Positions 7,162-15,826 of a DNA stretch of 64,000 bases are shown piece by piece. This stretch comes from Actinoplanes sp. TBRC 11911 (GTDB lineage Bacteria; Actinomycetota; Actinomycetes; Mycobacteriales; Micromonosporaceae): positions 62,001-126,000 of the forward strand of contig NZ_JABBNC010000007.1 of the NCBI RefSeq assembly GCF_012933445.1, given 5' to 3'. The translations under genes and the position numbers were made by a program. Positions within the stretch are counted from its first letter, which is position 1; each line of letters begins with the position of its first letter. Under the pieces are notes generated by a model. It worked only from the letters and a program-made list of their open reading frames with translations. It did not search any database and was not told the DNA's origin.

Positions 7162-7516
7162 GACTGCAGGTCCTCTCTGCGGTCCGGAGCCCTCGGTTGG
7201 CGTGGCCGCGCCGTATGCCGGGGGCTCTGTTTTGATGATCTCCGAGGCTTCCGTTCGTGAGATCGATTCACAATCGCCGATCGGCCGGTCAGTTCGGCCG
7301 AGCGCCGCCGCGCCTAACAGGTTGCGGCCTTCGTTGGTTCGCCGGGATGGCCGAGACCGGCCGACTGACGTCCACCCGCTGCCGCCGCATCGGCGAGACC
7401 GGCACCGGATCCGCCCGGCTCGGGTCAGCCTTTCGGCCACCTCGCGTCAAACCGACCTTTAACAAGGGCGCGTCCGTGAATTGGGCTCACGGGGCGCTTC
7501 TGGCACGATCGCATCC
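7162..7516. other. Intergenic region at the prophage/chromosome boundary
   Basis: 355 nt without a gene I can support. It contains a 7-bp inverted repeat TCGGCCG/CGGCCGA near 7283-7303 and a likely promoter for the next gene (TTGGGC at 7481-7486, CACGAT at 7504-7509, 17-bp spacing). No tRNA or tRNA fragment is visible, so the integration target is not obvious. The attachment core cannot be defined without the other prophage end. Confidence 0.5.
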
Positions 7517-8524
7517 GTGTTCCCCTCCATGCCGCAGGACGACGCCTGGGACGCTGACGCCTCGCGAGAGATCGCGCGGTCCAAGCGGCCACCCGCCGGC
7601 CTGTACGGCGCCGTGCCCGACGAGCCCCCTCGGGAGCCCGACGATCGCGAGCCGGAGGACGACGAGGAGCTCGAGGAGATCGAGGAGATCGAGGTCGTCC
7701 CGGTCCGCCGGCAGCTGTCGGTGGCGATCGCCGGCTTCTCGGCGCTGCTCGGGCTCGCGCTGATCCTCGGCGCGCAGACCTCGGCGCCGGACTCACGCTG
7801 GCCGTTCGCGGTGGTGCTGTTCGGGGTTCAGCTGCTCTATCTGCTGGCCTGGACCATGGCGCTGAACCCGCCGGCGGCCAAGACCACGGCGAGCATCAGC
7901 GCGGTGGTCGCGCTCATCGCCGACTACCTGTCCATTTCCCGTACGCCTCCGGGCCTGCTCCCGCTGTTGCTGGTGGCCCTGGGCGGCTTCGCGGCGGCGC
8001 TGATCGGGCAGTTCGTCCGGGCCGGGGACAGGTCCCGCATCAGCGACTCGTGGCGTACCACCTTGCTGATCGTGCTCGGTGTCGTGGCGTACGCGATCCC
8101 GATCGTCCTCACCCGGCAGGAGGTCGGCACCCAGACGGTGATCGTCGCGGCCGCGGCGACGGCGGTCAGCCTGCTGGTCTCCCGGGTCACCGACGCGATC
8201 TTCCCGAAGCCCCGGATCGCGGCGCAGGTGCCGCGCGGCGCGGCCGGCATCGTGCTCGGCGCCATGCTGGGCACGCTGGCCGCCGCCGGGCTGGGCAGCG
8301 TGCTGGTGCTGCCGTTCACCCCGGCCAAGGGCGCGGTGGTGGGCCTGATCGCCGCGGTCATCGCGAACCTGGTCGATCTGGCGGTGAACTTCGGCGAGGC
8401 CGGGCGCCGGCTGGCCGGGGACGCGCCGACGTTCTGGCTGGCCCGGCACATGCAGGGCCCGCTGGGGGCTTTCGCGCTGGTCATGCCGTTCGCGTACGCG
8501 ATGGCCCACTGGTACATCGCCTGA
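7517..8524 (+). CDS. Multi-pass membrane protein of unknown function
   Basis: 335 aa from GTG 7517, which would be leaderless because the -10 element CACGAT ends 7 nt before it; ATG 7529 is an alternative. Residues 1-65 are very acidic and disordered (DDEELEEIEEIEV). About eight hydrophobic segments follow, for example LSVAIAGFSALLGLALILGA and PFAVVLFGVQLLYLLAWTM. The C-terminal part (KGAVVGLIAAVIANLVDLAV) is reminiscent of the glycine-rich helices of CDP-diglyceride synthases, but the catalytic signature is missing. No function assigned. It is followed 75 nt later by the LmeA-like gene. Confidence 0.75.
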   Translation: MFPSMPQDDAWDADASREIARSKRPPAGLYGAVPDEPPREPDDREPEDDEELEEIEEIEVVPVRRQLSVAIAGFSALLGLALILGAQTSAPDSRWPFAVVLFGVQLLYLLAWTMALNPPAAKTTASISAVVALIADYLSISRTPPGLLPLLLVALGGFAAALIGQFVRAGDRSRISDSWRTTLLIVLGVVAYAIPIVLTRQEVGTQTVIVAAAATAVSLLVSRVTDAIFPKPRIAAQVPRGAAGIVLGAMLGTLAAAGLGSVLVLPFTPAKGAVVGLIAAVIANLVDLAVNFGEAGRRLAGDAPTFWLARHMQGPLGAFALVMPFAYAMAHWYIA

Positions 8525-8599
8525 CCCGTTTGGCCCGATGGTGGATCCGGGCATGTACGTTCCTCGACAAGTACGGGCGGACGACGAGGGGTCTTTTCG

Positions 8600-9388
8600 G
8601 TGGGCGAGATCTATGGGACGGGGCGGCCCCGCAAGCGCTGGGGACGGCGCCTGCTGATCACGTTCATCGTCTTGGTGATCATCGTGGTCGGCCTGCTGGC
8701 GGTGGCCGACCGGGTGGCCGCGTCGTACGCGGAACGGGTGATCGGCGACAAGGTCTCCGACCAGGTGGCGCAGCAGAAGGCGACCAGCGAGAAGCCGGAC
8801 GTCACGATCGAGGGCTTCCCGTTCCTGACCCAGGTGGCCGGCGGGCGCTACCAGGCGATCAAGATCGAGCTGCGCGACTTCTCCGGGCCGGCCGGCAACG
8901 ACAAGACGATCGCGGTGCCGCTGCTCGACATCCGCGCCGGGGATGTCAAGGCCCCGCTCGACACGCTGCGCTCCGGCAACGGCGACATCGTGGCGTCGAC
9001 CGTGACCGGCACCGCCACGATCCCGTACAGCCAGGTCGCCGAGCTGATCGACCAGCCCGGCCTGAAGCTTTCCGAGCAGGGCGGCAAGCTGGTGGGGACG
9101 GCACCGGTGCAGGCGCTCGGCCAGACCTACAACGTGACCGGTACGGCCGAGCTGACGGTCAAGGGCGGTGCCGTGCAGGTCCGGTTCTCCGACGTCAAGG
9201 CCGCGGGGCTGCCGGACATCCCGCTCGTGCAGAACCTCGTCAACTCGTACGCGCAGAAGTTGGCTCTTGATCTGCGGGTGCCGGCGCTGCCGCTGAAGCT
9301 GGCCCTGCAGAAGGTCGAGGCCGCGCCGGACGGCCTGAAAGTGACGGCCGCGGCACGCGACGTGGCGCTCAACTCGGGCGGGCTGTGA
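8600..9388 (+). CDS. LmeA-family (DUF2993) phospholipid-binding protein
   Basis: 262 aa, GTG start with GAGGGG upstream. A basic N terminus precedes one membrane anchor (LLITFIVLVIIVVGLLAVAD, residues 18-37). The rest is the DUF2993 domain: DVTIEGFPFLTQVAGGRYQA is its signature, followed by repeated beta strands and a C-terminal helix-strand pair. The mycobacterial member LmeA is a periplasmic lipid-binding protein needed for lipomannan maturation; a comparable envelope lipid role is inferred here. Composition and codon use are like its neighbours. Confidence 0.88.
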   Translation: MGEIYGTGRPRKRWGRRLLITFIVLVIIVVGLLAVADRVAASYAERVIGDKVSDQVAQQKATSEKPDVTIEGFPFLTQVAGGRYQAIKIELRDFSGPAGNDKTIAVPLLDIRAGDVKAPLDTLRSGNGDIVASTVTGTATIPYSQVAELIDQPGLKLSEQGGKLVGTAPVQALGQTYNVTGTAELTVKGGAVQVRFSDVKAAGLPDIPLVQNLVNSYAQKLALDLRVPALPLKLALQKVEAAPDGLKVTAAARDVALNSGGL

Positions 9389-9457
9389 TATCGGACTCTT
9401 CCCGAAAGGTGGTCGCTCCTGTCCCGCCGATAGGAACCGCTGGTAGGGTCCGTGTCT

Positions 9458-9535
9458 ATGAGCCCGATGCTCACCAAGAGGCGTGCGGTCGACCTGTGCC
9501 GCATGGCCGCCTGCCTGTGTCGCCCTGTCATCTGA
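9458..9535 (+). CDS. Cys-rich leader peptide upstream of the sulfurtransferase operon
   Basis: A 25-codon frame, ATG at 9458, stop TGA 9533-9535. It begins MSPMLTKRRAVD and ends LCRMAACLCRPVI, the pattern of the actinobacterial leader peptides placed before sulfur-metabolism genes. TAGGGT at 9442-9447 is a -10 element about 10 nt before the ATG, so the mRNA is nearly leaderless. Three Cys codons within eight positions let ribosome progress report cysteinyl-tRNA supply; control of the downstream sulfurtransferase by this means is known for the type and inferred here. Confidence 0.82.
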   Translation: MSPMLTKRRAVDLCRMAACLCRPVI

Positions 9536-9699
9536 CGGGGCCACTTGTGCTGAGCACGTTCTAGCTCTTTCTCTCTGCCGGCAGTGGCGCCGTCGCACAA
9601 CAGCCCGAGAACCCAACCTGTCACCACTGGGTCCCGCGCGCGGTGCGACGTATCCGTGCGCTGACTCACCCCCATCTCTCACCCCAAGGGAGTAAAACG

Positions 9700-10548
9700 A
9701 TGAGTCGCGACACCGCACTCGTGTCCGCCGACTGGGCGGAAAAAAACCTGGAAACCCCGGGCGTCGTCTTCGTCGAGGTCGATGAGGACACCACCGCGTA
9801 CGACGGCGGGCACATCCCCGGGGCCGTCAAGATCGACTGGAAGCAGGACCTGCAGGACCCGGTTCGCCGCGACTTCGTCAACCAGGCGCAGTTCTCGGCG
9901 TTACTGTCCGAGCGGGGCATCTCCAACGACGACACCGTGGTGCTCTACGGCGGCAACAACAACTGGTTCGCCGCGTACGCCTACTGGTACTTCAAGCTGT
10001 ACGGCCACCGCGACGTGAAGCTGCTCGACGGCGGCCGCAAGAAGTGGGAGCTCGACGCCCGCCCGTACTCGAAGGACGTTCCGCAGCGTGCCCGCGCCTC
10101 GTACCAGGCGTCGGCGCCGGACCTCTCGATCCGCGCGTTCCGCGACGAGGTGGTCGCCTCCATCGGCGTGCAGAACCTGGTCGACGTGCGCAGCCCCGAC
10201 GAGTTCGCGGGCCGGCTGCTCGCCCCGGCGCACCTGCCGCAGGAGCAGTCGCAGCGCGGCGGGCACATCCCGACCGCGATCAACGTGCCGTGGAGCAAGG
10301 CGGCGAACGAGGACGGCACGTTCAAGTCGGACGACGAGCTCGCCAAGATCTACGGTGAGGCCGGGCTGGACGGCAGCAAGGACACCATCGCGTACTGCCG
10401 CATCGGCGAGCGCTCCTCGCACACGTGGTTCGTGCTCAAGGAGATCCTCGGCCAGCAGAACGTCAAGAACTACGACGGTTCCTGGACCGAGTACGGCTCG
10501 CTCATCGGCGTGCCGATCGTCCTCGGCGACGAGTCCGGGGAGGCCTGA
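9700..10548 (+). CDS. sseA: Thiosulfate sulfurtransferase, two rhodanese domains
   Basis: 282 aa from ATG 9700 with GGGAG upstream. The N-terminal inactive rhodanese domain contains DEDTTAYDGGHIPGAVKIDW, the C-terminal one contains LVDVRSPDEFAG and the active-site loop IAYCRIGERSSHTW, with the catalytic cysteine in CRIGERS. It moves sulfane sulfur from thiosulfate or 3-mercaptopyruvate to acceptors in the cytosol. The Cys-rich leader peptide 165 nt upstream and the DUF1416 gene 2 nt downstream are the usual actinobacterial arrangement. The symbol follows that arrangement; cysA2-like naming is also used. Confidence 0.93.
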   Translation: MSRDTALVSADWAEKNLETPGVVFVEVDEDTTAYDGGHIPGAVKIDWKQDLQDPVRRDFVNQAQFSALLSERGISNDDTVVLYGGNNNWFAAYAYWYFKLYGHRDVKLLDGGRKKWELDARPYSKDVPQRARASYQASAPDLSIRAFRDEVVASIGVQNLVDVRSPDEFAGRLLAPAHLPQEQSQRGGHIPTAINVPWSKAANEDGTFKSDDELAKIYGEAGLDGSKDTIAYCRIGERSSHTWFVLKEILGQQNVKNYDGSWTEYGSLIGVPIVLGDESGEA

Positions 10549-10550
10549 GC

Positions 10551-10883
10551 ATGAACATCTCCCTGGACCTGGCCGACGGCTGCGGGGCTCCGGACCAGTC
10601 GGCGCCGATTCCGGCCAGCGTCGACCTGGAGAAGGAAACGGTCATCACCGGCATCGTCAGCAGCGCTGATGGTGCGCCGGTCGCCGGTGCCTACGTGCGG
10701 CTGCTCGACTCGTCCGGTGAGTTCACGGCCGAAGTCGTGTCCTCTCCGGACGGTGTGTTCCGCTTCTTCGCGGCCCCCGGCTCGTGGACGCTGCGCGCCC
10801 TGAGCCGCTCCGGCAATGGCGACCTGACCCTGGATGCGACGCGCGGGGTGAACGAGGTCGCGCTCAGCGTGGCGGCGGTTTGA
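10551..10883 (+). CDS. DUF1416 protein, partner of the sulfurtransferase
   Basis: 110 aa from ATG 10551, with GGGGAGG 8 nt upstream inside the end of the sulfurtransferase gene. After a short N terminus with one Cys (LADGCGAPDQS) comes a transthyretin-like beta sandwich: TVITGIVSSADGAPVAGAYV, RLLDSSGEFTAEVVSS, GVFRFFAAPGSWTLRAL. This is the DUF1416 family, almost always encoded directly after sseA/cysA in actinobacteria; a role in the same sulfur pathway is inferred from that linkage. A terminator hairpin follows. Confidence 0.9.
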   Translation: MNISLDLADGCGAPDQSAPIPASVDLEKETVITGIVSSADGAPVAGAYVRLLDSSGEFTAEVVSSPDGVFRFFAAPGSWTLRALSRSGNGDLTLDATRGVNEVALSVAAV

Positions 10884-10907
10884 GTTTGACGTTCGCGCTC
10901 TGTTGAG

Positions 10908-10940
10908 AAGGTGGGGTCCCGCGTTGGGGCCCCACCTTTG
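10908..10940 (+). terminator. Terminator of the sulfurtransferase operon
   Basis: AAGGTGGGG at 10908-10916 pairs with CCCCACCTT at 10930-10938, followed by a short T run. The T tract is short, as is common in this G+C-rich background. Confidence 0.6.
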
Positions 10941-11000
10941 CAATGTGGACACGCTCGCTGCAGGCCCGCACGCCACGCCCTTTTTATGCCTTAAATCGGC

Positions 11001-12272
11001 TTATTTGGCTGTATCGGCGCCGCCCACCACAACTGCGGTGGGGGGCACCTCCGGACGGCGGCGGGACAGACGGCGGATGCCCGTGTTCAGCACGGCGATC
11101 AGCGGGACCGCCACCAGCGCGCCGATGATGCCGGCCAGGATCACGCCGGACGCGATCCCGATGATCACCACGAGCGGATGGATCGCCACCGCGCGGCCCA
11201 TGATCAGCGGCTGCAGGACGTGGCCCTCGAGCTGCTGCACGAGGATCACCGCGCCCAGCACGATCAGCGCGACCACCCAGCCCTTGTCGACCAGCGCGAC
11301 CAGGACCGCCACCGCGCCGGACACGCTGGCCCCGACGATCGGGACGAACGCGCCCAGGAACACGAGCGCGGCCAGCGGCAACGGAAACTGGATGTTCAGC
11401 ACGACCAGCGCGATGCCGATGCCGACCGCGTCGATGAAGGCGACCAGCACGGTGGCCCGCACGTACGACCCGAGCGTGCGCCACGACGCGTCCCCGGCGT
11501 CGGCCAGCGACCAGCGCGCGTTGACCGGGAACAGGCGCACCACGAACCGAAAGATCTTCCGCCCATCGCGCAGGAAGAAGAACGTCGAGAAGAGCACCAG
11601 CAGCGCCCCGGTGAGCACCTCGAACAACGTGGTCGCGGTGGCGATGCCGGTCGAGGTCAGCTTGTCGGTGTTCGAGTTGATCCACTGCTGGGCGCTGTCG
11701 ATCGCCGAGTTCACCTGGTCGTCGGATAGATGCAGCGGCCCGGTGCGCGCCCAGGTCTGGATCTGCCGGACGCCCTCGCTCGCGTTCTGGGTCAGCTCCG
11801 GCACCCCGTTCACGAACTGGTTGATCACCAGCGTGAGGGTGCCGCCGATCACCGCTATGCCGCCGAAGAGCACCAGGAAGGTGGCCAGCGACGGCGGCAG
11901 GCGCAACCGCAGCAACCACCCCACGGCCGGAGCAAGCAAGGCCGACAAGAGCAGCGCGATGGCCAGCGGGACCACGACGATGCGGATGATCCCGATGAAA
12001 TGCAGCAACGCCCAGCCGAGCACGCCGACCACGATCAGCCGCCAACTCCACGCGGCCGCGATGCGCAGCGAATGCGGAACCTCGGAGTCGTCCCGGCTGC
12101 TGGTCGAATGGTGATTGTTGTCGGTCTGGGGCGGCGGAACCTCGAACTCGACCTCGTGCCCCGGCTCCTCGCCGACGCCGTCCTCGGCCCGCGCGAGACG
12201 CACCGACTCGCGGCCGGAATCGTAGGCCTTCTTGAGGTTGTCCCGAACCCGTTGCAACCTGGTCAACGCCAC
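11001..12272 (-). CDS. AI-2E family (PerM-type) transporter
   Basis: 423 aa, GTG start at 12272. A hydrophilic N terminus of about 70 residues is followed by paired membrane helices (LIVVGVLGWALLHFIGIIRI, VVVPLAIALLLSALLAPAVG), a long extramembrane section (residues 150-230), and C-terminal helices containing FVPIVGASVSGAVAVLVAL and LEGHVLQPLIMGRAVAIHPL, which are hallmarks of the family. Members export small molecules or act in ion-coupled antiport; the substrate cannot be told from sequence. It converges with the sulfurtransferase operon. Confidence 0.9.
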   Translation of the reverse strand: MALTRLQRVRDNLKKAYDSGRESVRLARAEDGVGEEPGHEVEFEVPPPQTDNNHHSTSSRDDSEVPHSLRIAAAWSWRLIVVGVLGWALLHFIGIIRIVVVPLAIALLLSALLAPAVGWLLRLRLPPSLATFLVLFGGIAVIGGTLTLVINQFVNGVPELTQNASEGVRQIQTWARTGPLHLSDDQVNSAIDSAQQWINSNTDKLTSTGIATATTLFEVLTGALLVLFSTFFFLRDGRKIFRFVVRLFPVNARWSLADAGDASWRTLGSYVRATVLVAFIDAVGIGIALVVLNIQFPLPLAALVFLGAFVPIVGASVSGAVAVLVALVDKGWVVALIVLGAVILVQQLEGHVLQPLIMGRAVAIHPLVVIIGIASGVILAGIIGALVAVPLIAVLNTGIRRLSRRRPEVPPTAVVVGGADTAK

Positions 12273-12386
12273 CCCCTCGCCATCACGATCCCGCTACCAC
12301 CGTAGTGGCCCGGCGCCGCACAGTACCCCGTCAACACCAGGCCTACCGAAGCATGCGGTGGATCCGGACGGGCGTACCGTCTGCTC

Positions 12387-12725
12387 GTGAGCACCGATGC
12401 CCGAACCGACACCGCTCTGCCCATCCGCATGCTGCACGACCGGGTTCTCGTCCGGCAGGACGGTGGGGAGGGCGAGCGCCGATCCTCGGCCGGCATCGTC
12501 ATCCCGGCGACCGCGTCGATGGGCCGCCGGTTGTCCTGGGCGACGGCCGTGGGGGTCGGGCCCAACGTGCGGTCGATCGTGGTGGGCGACCGGGTGCTGT
12601 TCGACCCGGACGACCGTTCCGAGGTGGAGCTTCACGGCCGCGAGTATGTGCTGCTGCGCGAGCGCGACGTGCACGCCGTCGCCGCCAGCCGGGTCGAGCC
12701 GGACGGCACCGGCCTCTACCTCTGA
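12387..12725 (+). CDS. GroES-family co-chaperonin
   Basis: 112 aa, GTG at 12387. The Cpn10 fold is clear: PIRMLHDRVLVRQDGGEG, SSAGIVIPATA, a mobile-loop region, then VGPNVRSIVVGDRVLFDPDD and EYVLLRERDVHAV. It would cap a GroEL ring. Unlike standard groES it is not next to groEL; the groEL in this window (18.6-20.3 kb) stands alone. The N-terminal extension of about 13 residues and the diverged mobile loop suggest a specialised second co-chaperonin. Two direct copies of CGGCCGGCCTCCGC follow the stop. Confidence 0.85.
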   Translation: MSTDARTDTALPIRMLHDRVLVRQDGGEGERRSSAGIVIPATASMGRRLSWATAVGVGPNVRSIVVGDRVLFDPDDRSEVELHGREYVLLRERDVHAVAASRVEPDGTGLYL

Positions 12726-12838
12726 CATTTTCGGCCGGCCTCCGCCTCTGAACTTCTCGGCCGGCCTCCGCTGCTTCGGGCCGCCCGGCCCTCTGGTTGC
12801 CCGGCCTTTCGCGCCTTTCAAACCTCCGGTGACGAGCG

Positions 12839-14587
12839 TCAGCCCGCCCGCGGTGGCTGCCAGGGTTGGTGGTCCGGCTGTAACGGCTCCGGTTCGGGCG
12901 TCGGCTGCTGGTTGGGCGGTTCGGCATAGGGCGACGCCGTCGGTTGCGCATAAGACACCGGCGGCTGCCCGTACGGCGGGGCCGATGGCTGCCCGTACGG
13001 CGAGGCCGGCATTTGCGGATACGACGGAGCCGGCTGGTAGGCGTACGGCGCGGCGGCGAACGGCGGCGGCCCGTACCCCGGGTAACCCGGATAACCGCCG
13101 TACACGGGCTGCGGCGCATAGCTCACCGGGACCGGGACGACCGGCTCGTCGGGGGCGGCCACCGTGCGCGTGACCCCGTCCGGGAACGCGATCTGATAGT
13201 CCGCACCGTTCCAGAACGCGCGCGGCGTCTGCGGATCGCGGCCGTTGAACAGCGTCCGGTAGCCGGTGATCTCGGACAGCAGCCGCTGCTCCTGGAGCTG
13301 GGCCCGGCTCAGGTCCTCCGGGCGCTGGGTGAGCCCGCGCTGCAGACCGTCGCGGAGCAGGGCCAGCTGCGTGGACGCGGACTGGAAGCTGCGCATCGCC
13401 CGCTGCCCGGCGTCGCCGGAGACCCGTTTGGCCCACTGCCGCGCCGAGTGCCGGCGTCCGAGGCTGCCGAGCGCGGCCACCTCGGGCGGCGCGAACCAGC
13501 CGGTGCGGACGTAGTAGGGCAGGATCCGCTCGGTGAGCCGGCCCTCCCAGCTGCGCAGCGCGATCGCGAAGCCGAGCACCGCGAAGAACAGCGGCACCAT
13601 GAACCCGAGATACCCGTACAGCATGATCAACGGTTGTTCGAATTTGACGGTGAGCGTCGGCAGCAGGTTGAACGTGCCGTGCAGCATCATCGCCGCGAGC
13701 AGGCCGGCGATCGGCGCGAGCCAGCGCACCCGGCGGTCCGCCGAGCGCGACGAGATGCCCAGGCCGATGCCGGTCATCGAGGTGAACAGCGGATGCGCGA
13801 AGCCGGTGAACAGGATGCGCACGATGAACACCGCGAACAGGTTCATCAGGCCGGTCGCCGGGCCGTACTGCTCGACGCCCGCCTGGTAGCCGTGACCGCC
13901 CAGGTAGAGCACGTTCTCCACCATGGCGAAGCCGAGCGCGGAGAGACCGACGTAGACGATGCCGTCGGTGATGCCGGACCAGTCGGCGCGGCGGCGCCAG
14001 AGCAGCAGGATCGGGCCGAGTGCCTTCATCGACTCCTCGATGAACGGTGCGACCAGGACCGCGACCAGCGAATCCGAGAGACCCCATCGGTCGAAGAGGT
14101 TGGCCGCCAGCGTGTTGACGCCGAGCGCGACCGACGTCGCGACCACGGCCCCCCAGACGAAGCAGAAGGCCAGGTAGCGAAGCGGGTTGGGCTCGTACCG
14201 GTCGAGCCAGAGGAACGCACCGACCAGCAGCGGCACCGGCAGGACGGCGGCGATCAGACCGATCGCGAGAGCCGCCGGGCCCATCCGGACGCCCAGGAAG
14301 AGCAACAGGCCGATGGCCACCAGCATCAGGAACGTGATGATCCCGGCCATCGGCAGCCAGCGCCGCCAGCCGTTCTTCCGCCGCTCCCGGGCCAGCAGCC
14401 CGTCCGCCGTCTCGGCCGGCGCGACCCCGGCAAGCGCCACCGGGGCCGCCACAGCGGTGGTCTGCGGGGCAGCAGGCGGCGCAACCACCCATTCCGGCGC
14501 GGGCGGCTGCGGAACCGGGGATTCCGGCGCGGACTGCGGCACCGGGGTTTCCGGTGCGGGTGCTCCGCCCGGCGAAACGTCGGCCAT
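12839..14587 (-). CDS. PrsW-family intramembrane metalloprotease with Pro/Tyr-rich tail
   Basis: 582 aa from ATG 14587. Residues 1-75 are Pro/Ala-rich, then eight or so membrane helices carry the PrsW motifs: FIEESMKALGPIL (EExxK), GFAMVENVLYLGG, HPLFTSMTGIGLG and MLHGTFNLLP. These residues are the proposed zinc-binding catalytic set of the family, which in Bacillus cleaves the anti-sigma factor RsiW. The cytoplasmic C-terminal 230 residues contain coiled-coil-like helices and a repetitive tail (YGGYPGYPGYGPPP, SPYGQPSAPPYGQPP). The target is unknown; no anti-sigma gene is adjacent. Confidence 0.88.
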   Translation of the reverse strand: MADVSPGGAPAPETPVPQSAPESPVPQPPAPEWVVAPPAAPQTTAVAAPVALAGVAPAETADGLLARERRKNGWRRWLPMAGIITFLMLVAIGLLLFLGVRMGPAALAIGLIAAVLPVPLLVGAFLWLDRYEPNPLRYLAFCFVWGAVVATSVALGVNTLAANLFDRWGLSDSLVAVLVAPFIEESMKALGPILLLWRRRADWSGITDGIVYVGLSALGFAMVENVLYLGGHGYQAGVEQYGPATGLMNLFAVFIVRILFTGFAHPLFTSMTGIGLGISSRSADRRVRWLAPIAGLLAAMMLHGTFNLLPTLTVKFEQPLIMLYGYLGFMVPLFFAVLGFAIALRSWEGRLTERILPYYVRTGWFAPPEVAALGSLGRRHSARQWAKRVSGDAGQRAMRSFQSASTQLALLRDGLQRGLTQRPEDLSRAQLQEQRLLSEITGYRTLFNGRDPQTPRAFWNGADYQIAFPDGVTRTVAAPDEPVVPVPVSYAPQPVYGGYPGYPGYGPPPFAAAPYAYQPAPSYPQMPASPYGQPSAPPYGQPPVSYAQPTASPYAEPPNQQPTPEPEPLQPDHQPWQPPRAG

Positions 14588-14639
14588 GCAAGCAAGCGTA
14601 GTCATCCGCACTCAGGCGCGAGGGCCCGAGGAGGACCCT

Positions 14640-15788
14640 CTAATGATCAAGCCGGGTTTGCGGCCGCCTCCGCCGCCCTCGCCGCCGCATCCGCCAGCCG
14701 ACCGCGTCGCGCACCATCCGCGGCGCCTCGTTGTGGTCGATGCCGGTGGCGCGCAGCAGATCGGTCGCCGCGGTGCGGATCTGCGCCACCACCACACCCC
14801 CGGAAAACCCCACCCCTTCCCCGTACGCCTTCCCCGCCTCCGCAGCCGCCGCCAGCGCCCGTTCCCGGGTAGCCGCGGGCTCGACCCCTTTCGCCCACTC
14901 CTGCCGCAGCAGGTCGACCGCGTCGCCGAGCAGCCCGAGCGCCTCCGGCAGGCAATCCGGGATCTTCTCGTCGTCACGGACCGCGGTGTGCGCCCGCCGG
15001 ATCAGCACCCGGACGTTCCGCGACGCCCAGGTGACGTGGTCGGCCCCGTCCACGTACTCGGCCAGCGCGGTCCGGTTGCGCCACCGGGCGGGGGCGAAGG
15101 CGACGTTCTCGCGGGCGGCGGCGACCGCGTCCTGGAACCCGGTGAACAACCGGTCGGCCGCGCGCAACTCGTCCAGGACCCGGTCGATCGCGTCGGCGTC
15201 CCGGGCGCTCATCGCGGCGGACAGCTCGTGCAGCCCGTTGGCGAGCACCCGCAACGCGGGATCCGCCGCCCGGCGCACCACGCTCAGCGGGTTGAGCGGC
15301 AGCACCACGGTCATCACCAGCAACGCGATCCCGCCGCCGATCAGCGCGTCGAAGAACCGGGTCCAGGGCGCCCCGGTGTTCGGCGTCAGGGTGGCGACCA
15401 GGACGGCCGACGAGGCGGCCTGCACGACCAGCGACGTCCCGCCGCCCAGCGTGGTCGCGACCAGCACGGCGAGCAGCACGATCAGCCCGATCTGCCACGG
15501 TCCGGTGCCGATCAGCACGACCAGCGCGTCGCCCAGGCCGATGCCGAGGGCGACGCCGATGACGAGCTCGGTGGTGCGGCGCAGGCGCTGCCCGACCGAC
15601 GAGGCCAGCGTGATCACCGCGGCGATCGGCGCGAAGTACGGGCTGGCCGTGCCGATCAGGGTGTGCGCGACGAACCAGGCGAGTCCGGCGGCGAGCGAGG
15701 CCTGGACGGCGAGCGCGACCCCGCCGCGACCCCGCCGCAGCGCGCCACGCAGGCCGGTCCGCGACCGGTTGCCCAGCTCCGTCACCAC
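14640..15788 (-). CDS. FUSC/aromatic acid exporter family protein
   Basis: About 382 aa; GTG 15788 is favoured because TATGGT lies 8 nt upstream as a leaderless promoter, but TTG 15794 and GTG 15785 are possible. Six N-terminal hydrophobic helices (LIGTASPYFAPIAAVITLAS, ELVIGVALGIGLGDALVVLI) are typical of the FUSC/ArAE family. The C-terminal 200 residues form a cytoplasmic helical domain (LHELSAAMSARDADAIDRVL). It probably exports small organic acids or drugs. The gene is divergent from the HD-domain gene, with only about 38 nt between the starts. Confidence 0.82.
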   Translation of the reverse strand: MVTELGNRSRTGLRGALRRGRGGVALAVQASLAAGLAWFVAHTLIGTASPYFAPIAAVITLASSVGQRLRRTTELVIGVALGIGLGDALVVLIGTGPWQIGLIVLLAVLVATTLGGGTSLVVQAASSAVLVATLTPNTGAPWTRFFDALIGGGIALLVMTVVLPLNPLSVVRRAADPALRVLANGLHELSAAMSARDADAIDRVLDELRAADRLFTGFQDAVAAARENVAFAPARWRNRTALAEYVDGADHVTWASRNVRVLIRRAHTAVRDDEKIPDCLPEALGLLGDAVDLLRQEWAKGVEPAATRERALAAAAEAGKAYGEGVGFSGGVVVAQIRTAATDLLRATGIDHNEAPRMVRDAVGWRMRRRGRRRRPQTRLDH

Positions 15789-15826
15789 AACCAATGACCA
15801 TAGGGCGTCGTGCCAGGATTACCCGC

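Noticed and set aside
7162..7440. N-terminal extension of the integrase
   Set aside because: Sequence is low in coding character and not part of the recombinase fold; GTG 7161 has a good ribosome binding site.
7793..9718. A 641-codon open frame on the minus strand across three plus-strand genes
   Set aside because: It crosses gene borders, is Arg/Gln/His-rich and low in complexity, and the plus-strand products are recognisable.
12944..14872. Long plus-strand frame opposite the PrsW gene
   Set aside because: No domain, Arg-rich, continuing into the next gene; a typical G+C-rich antisense shadow.
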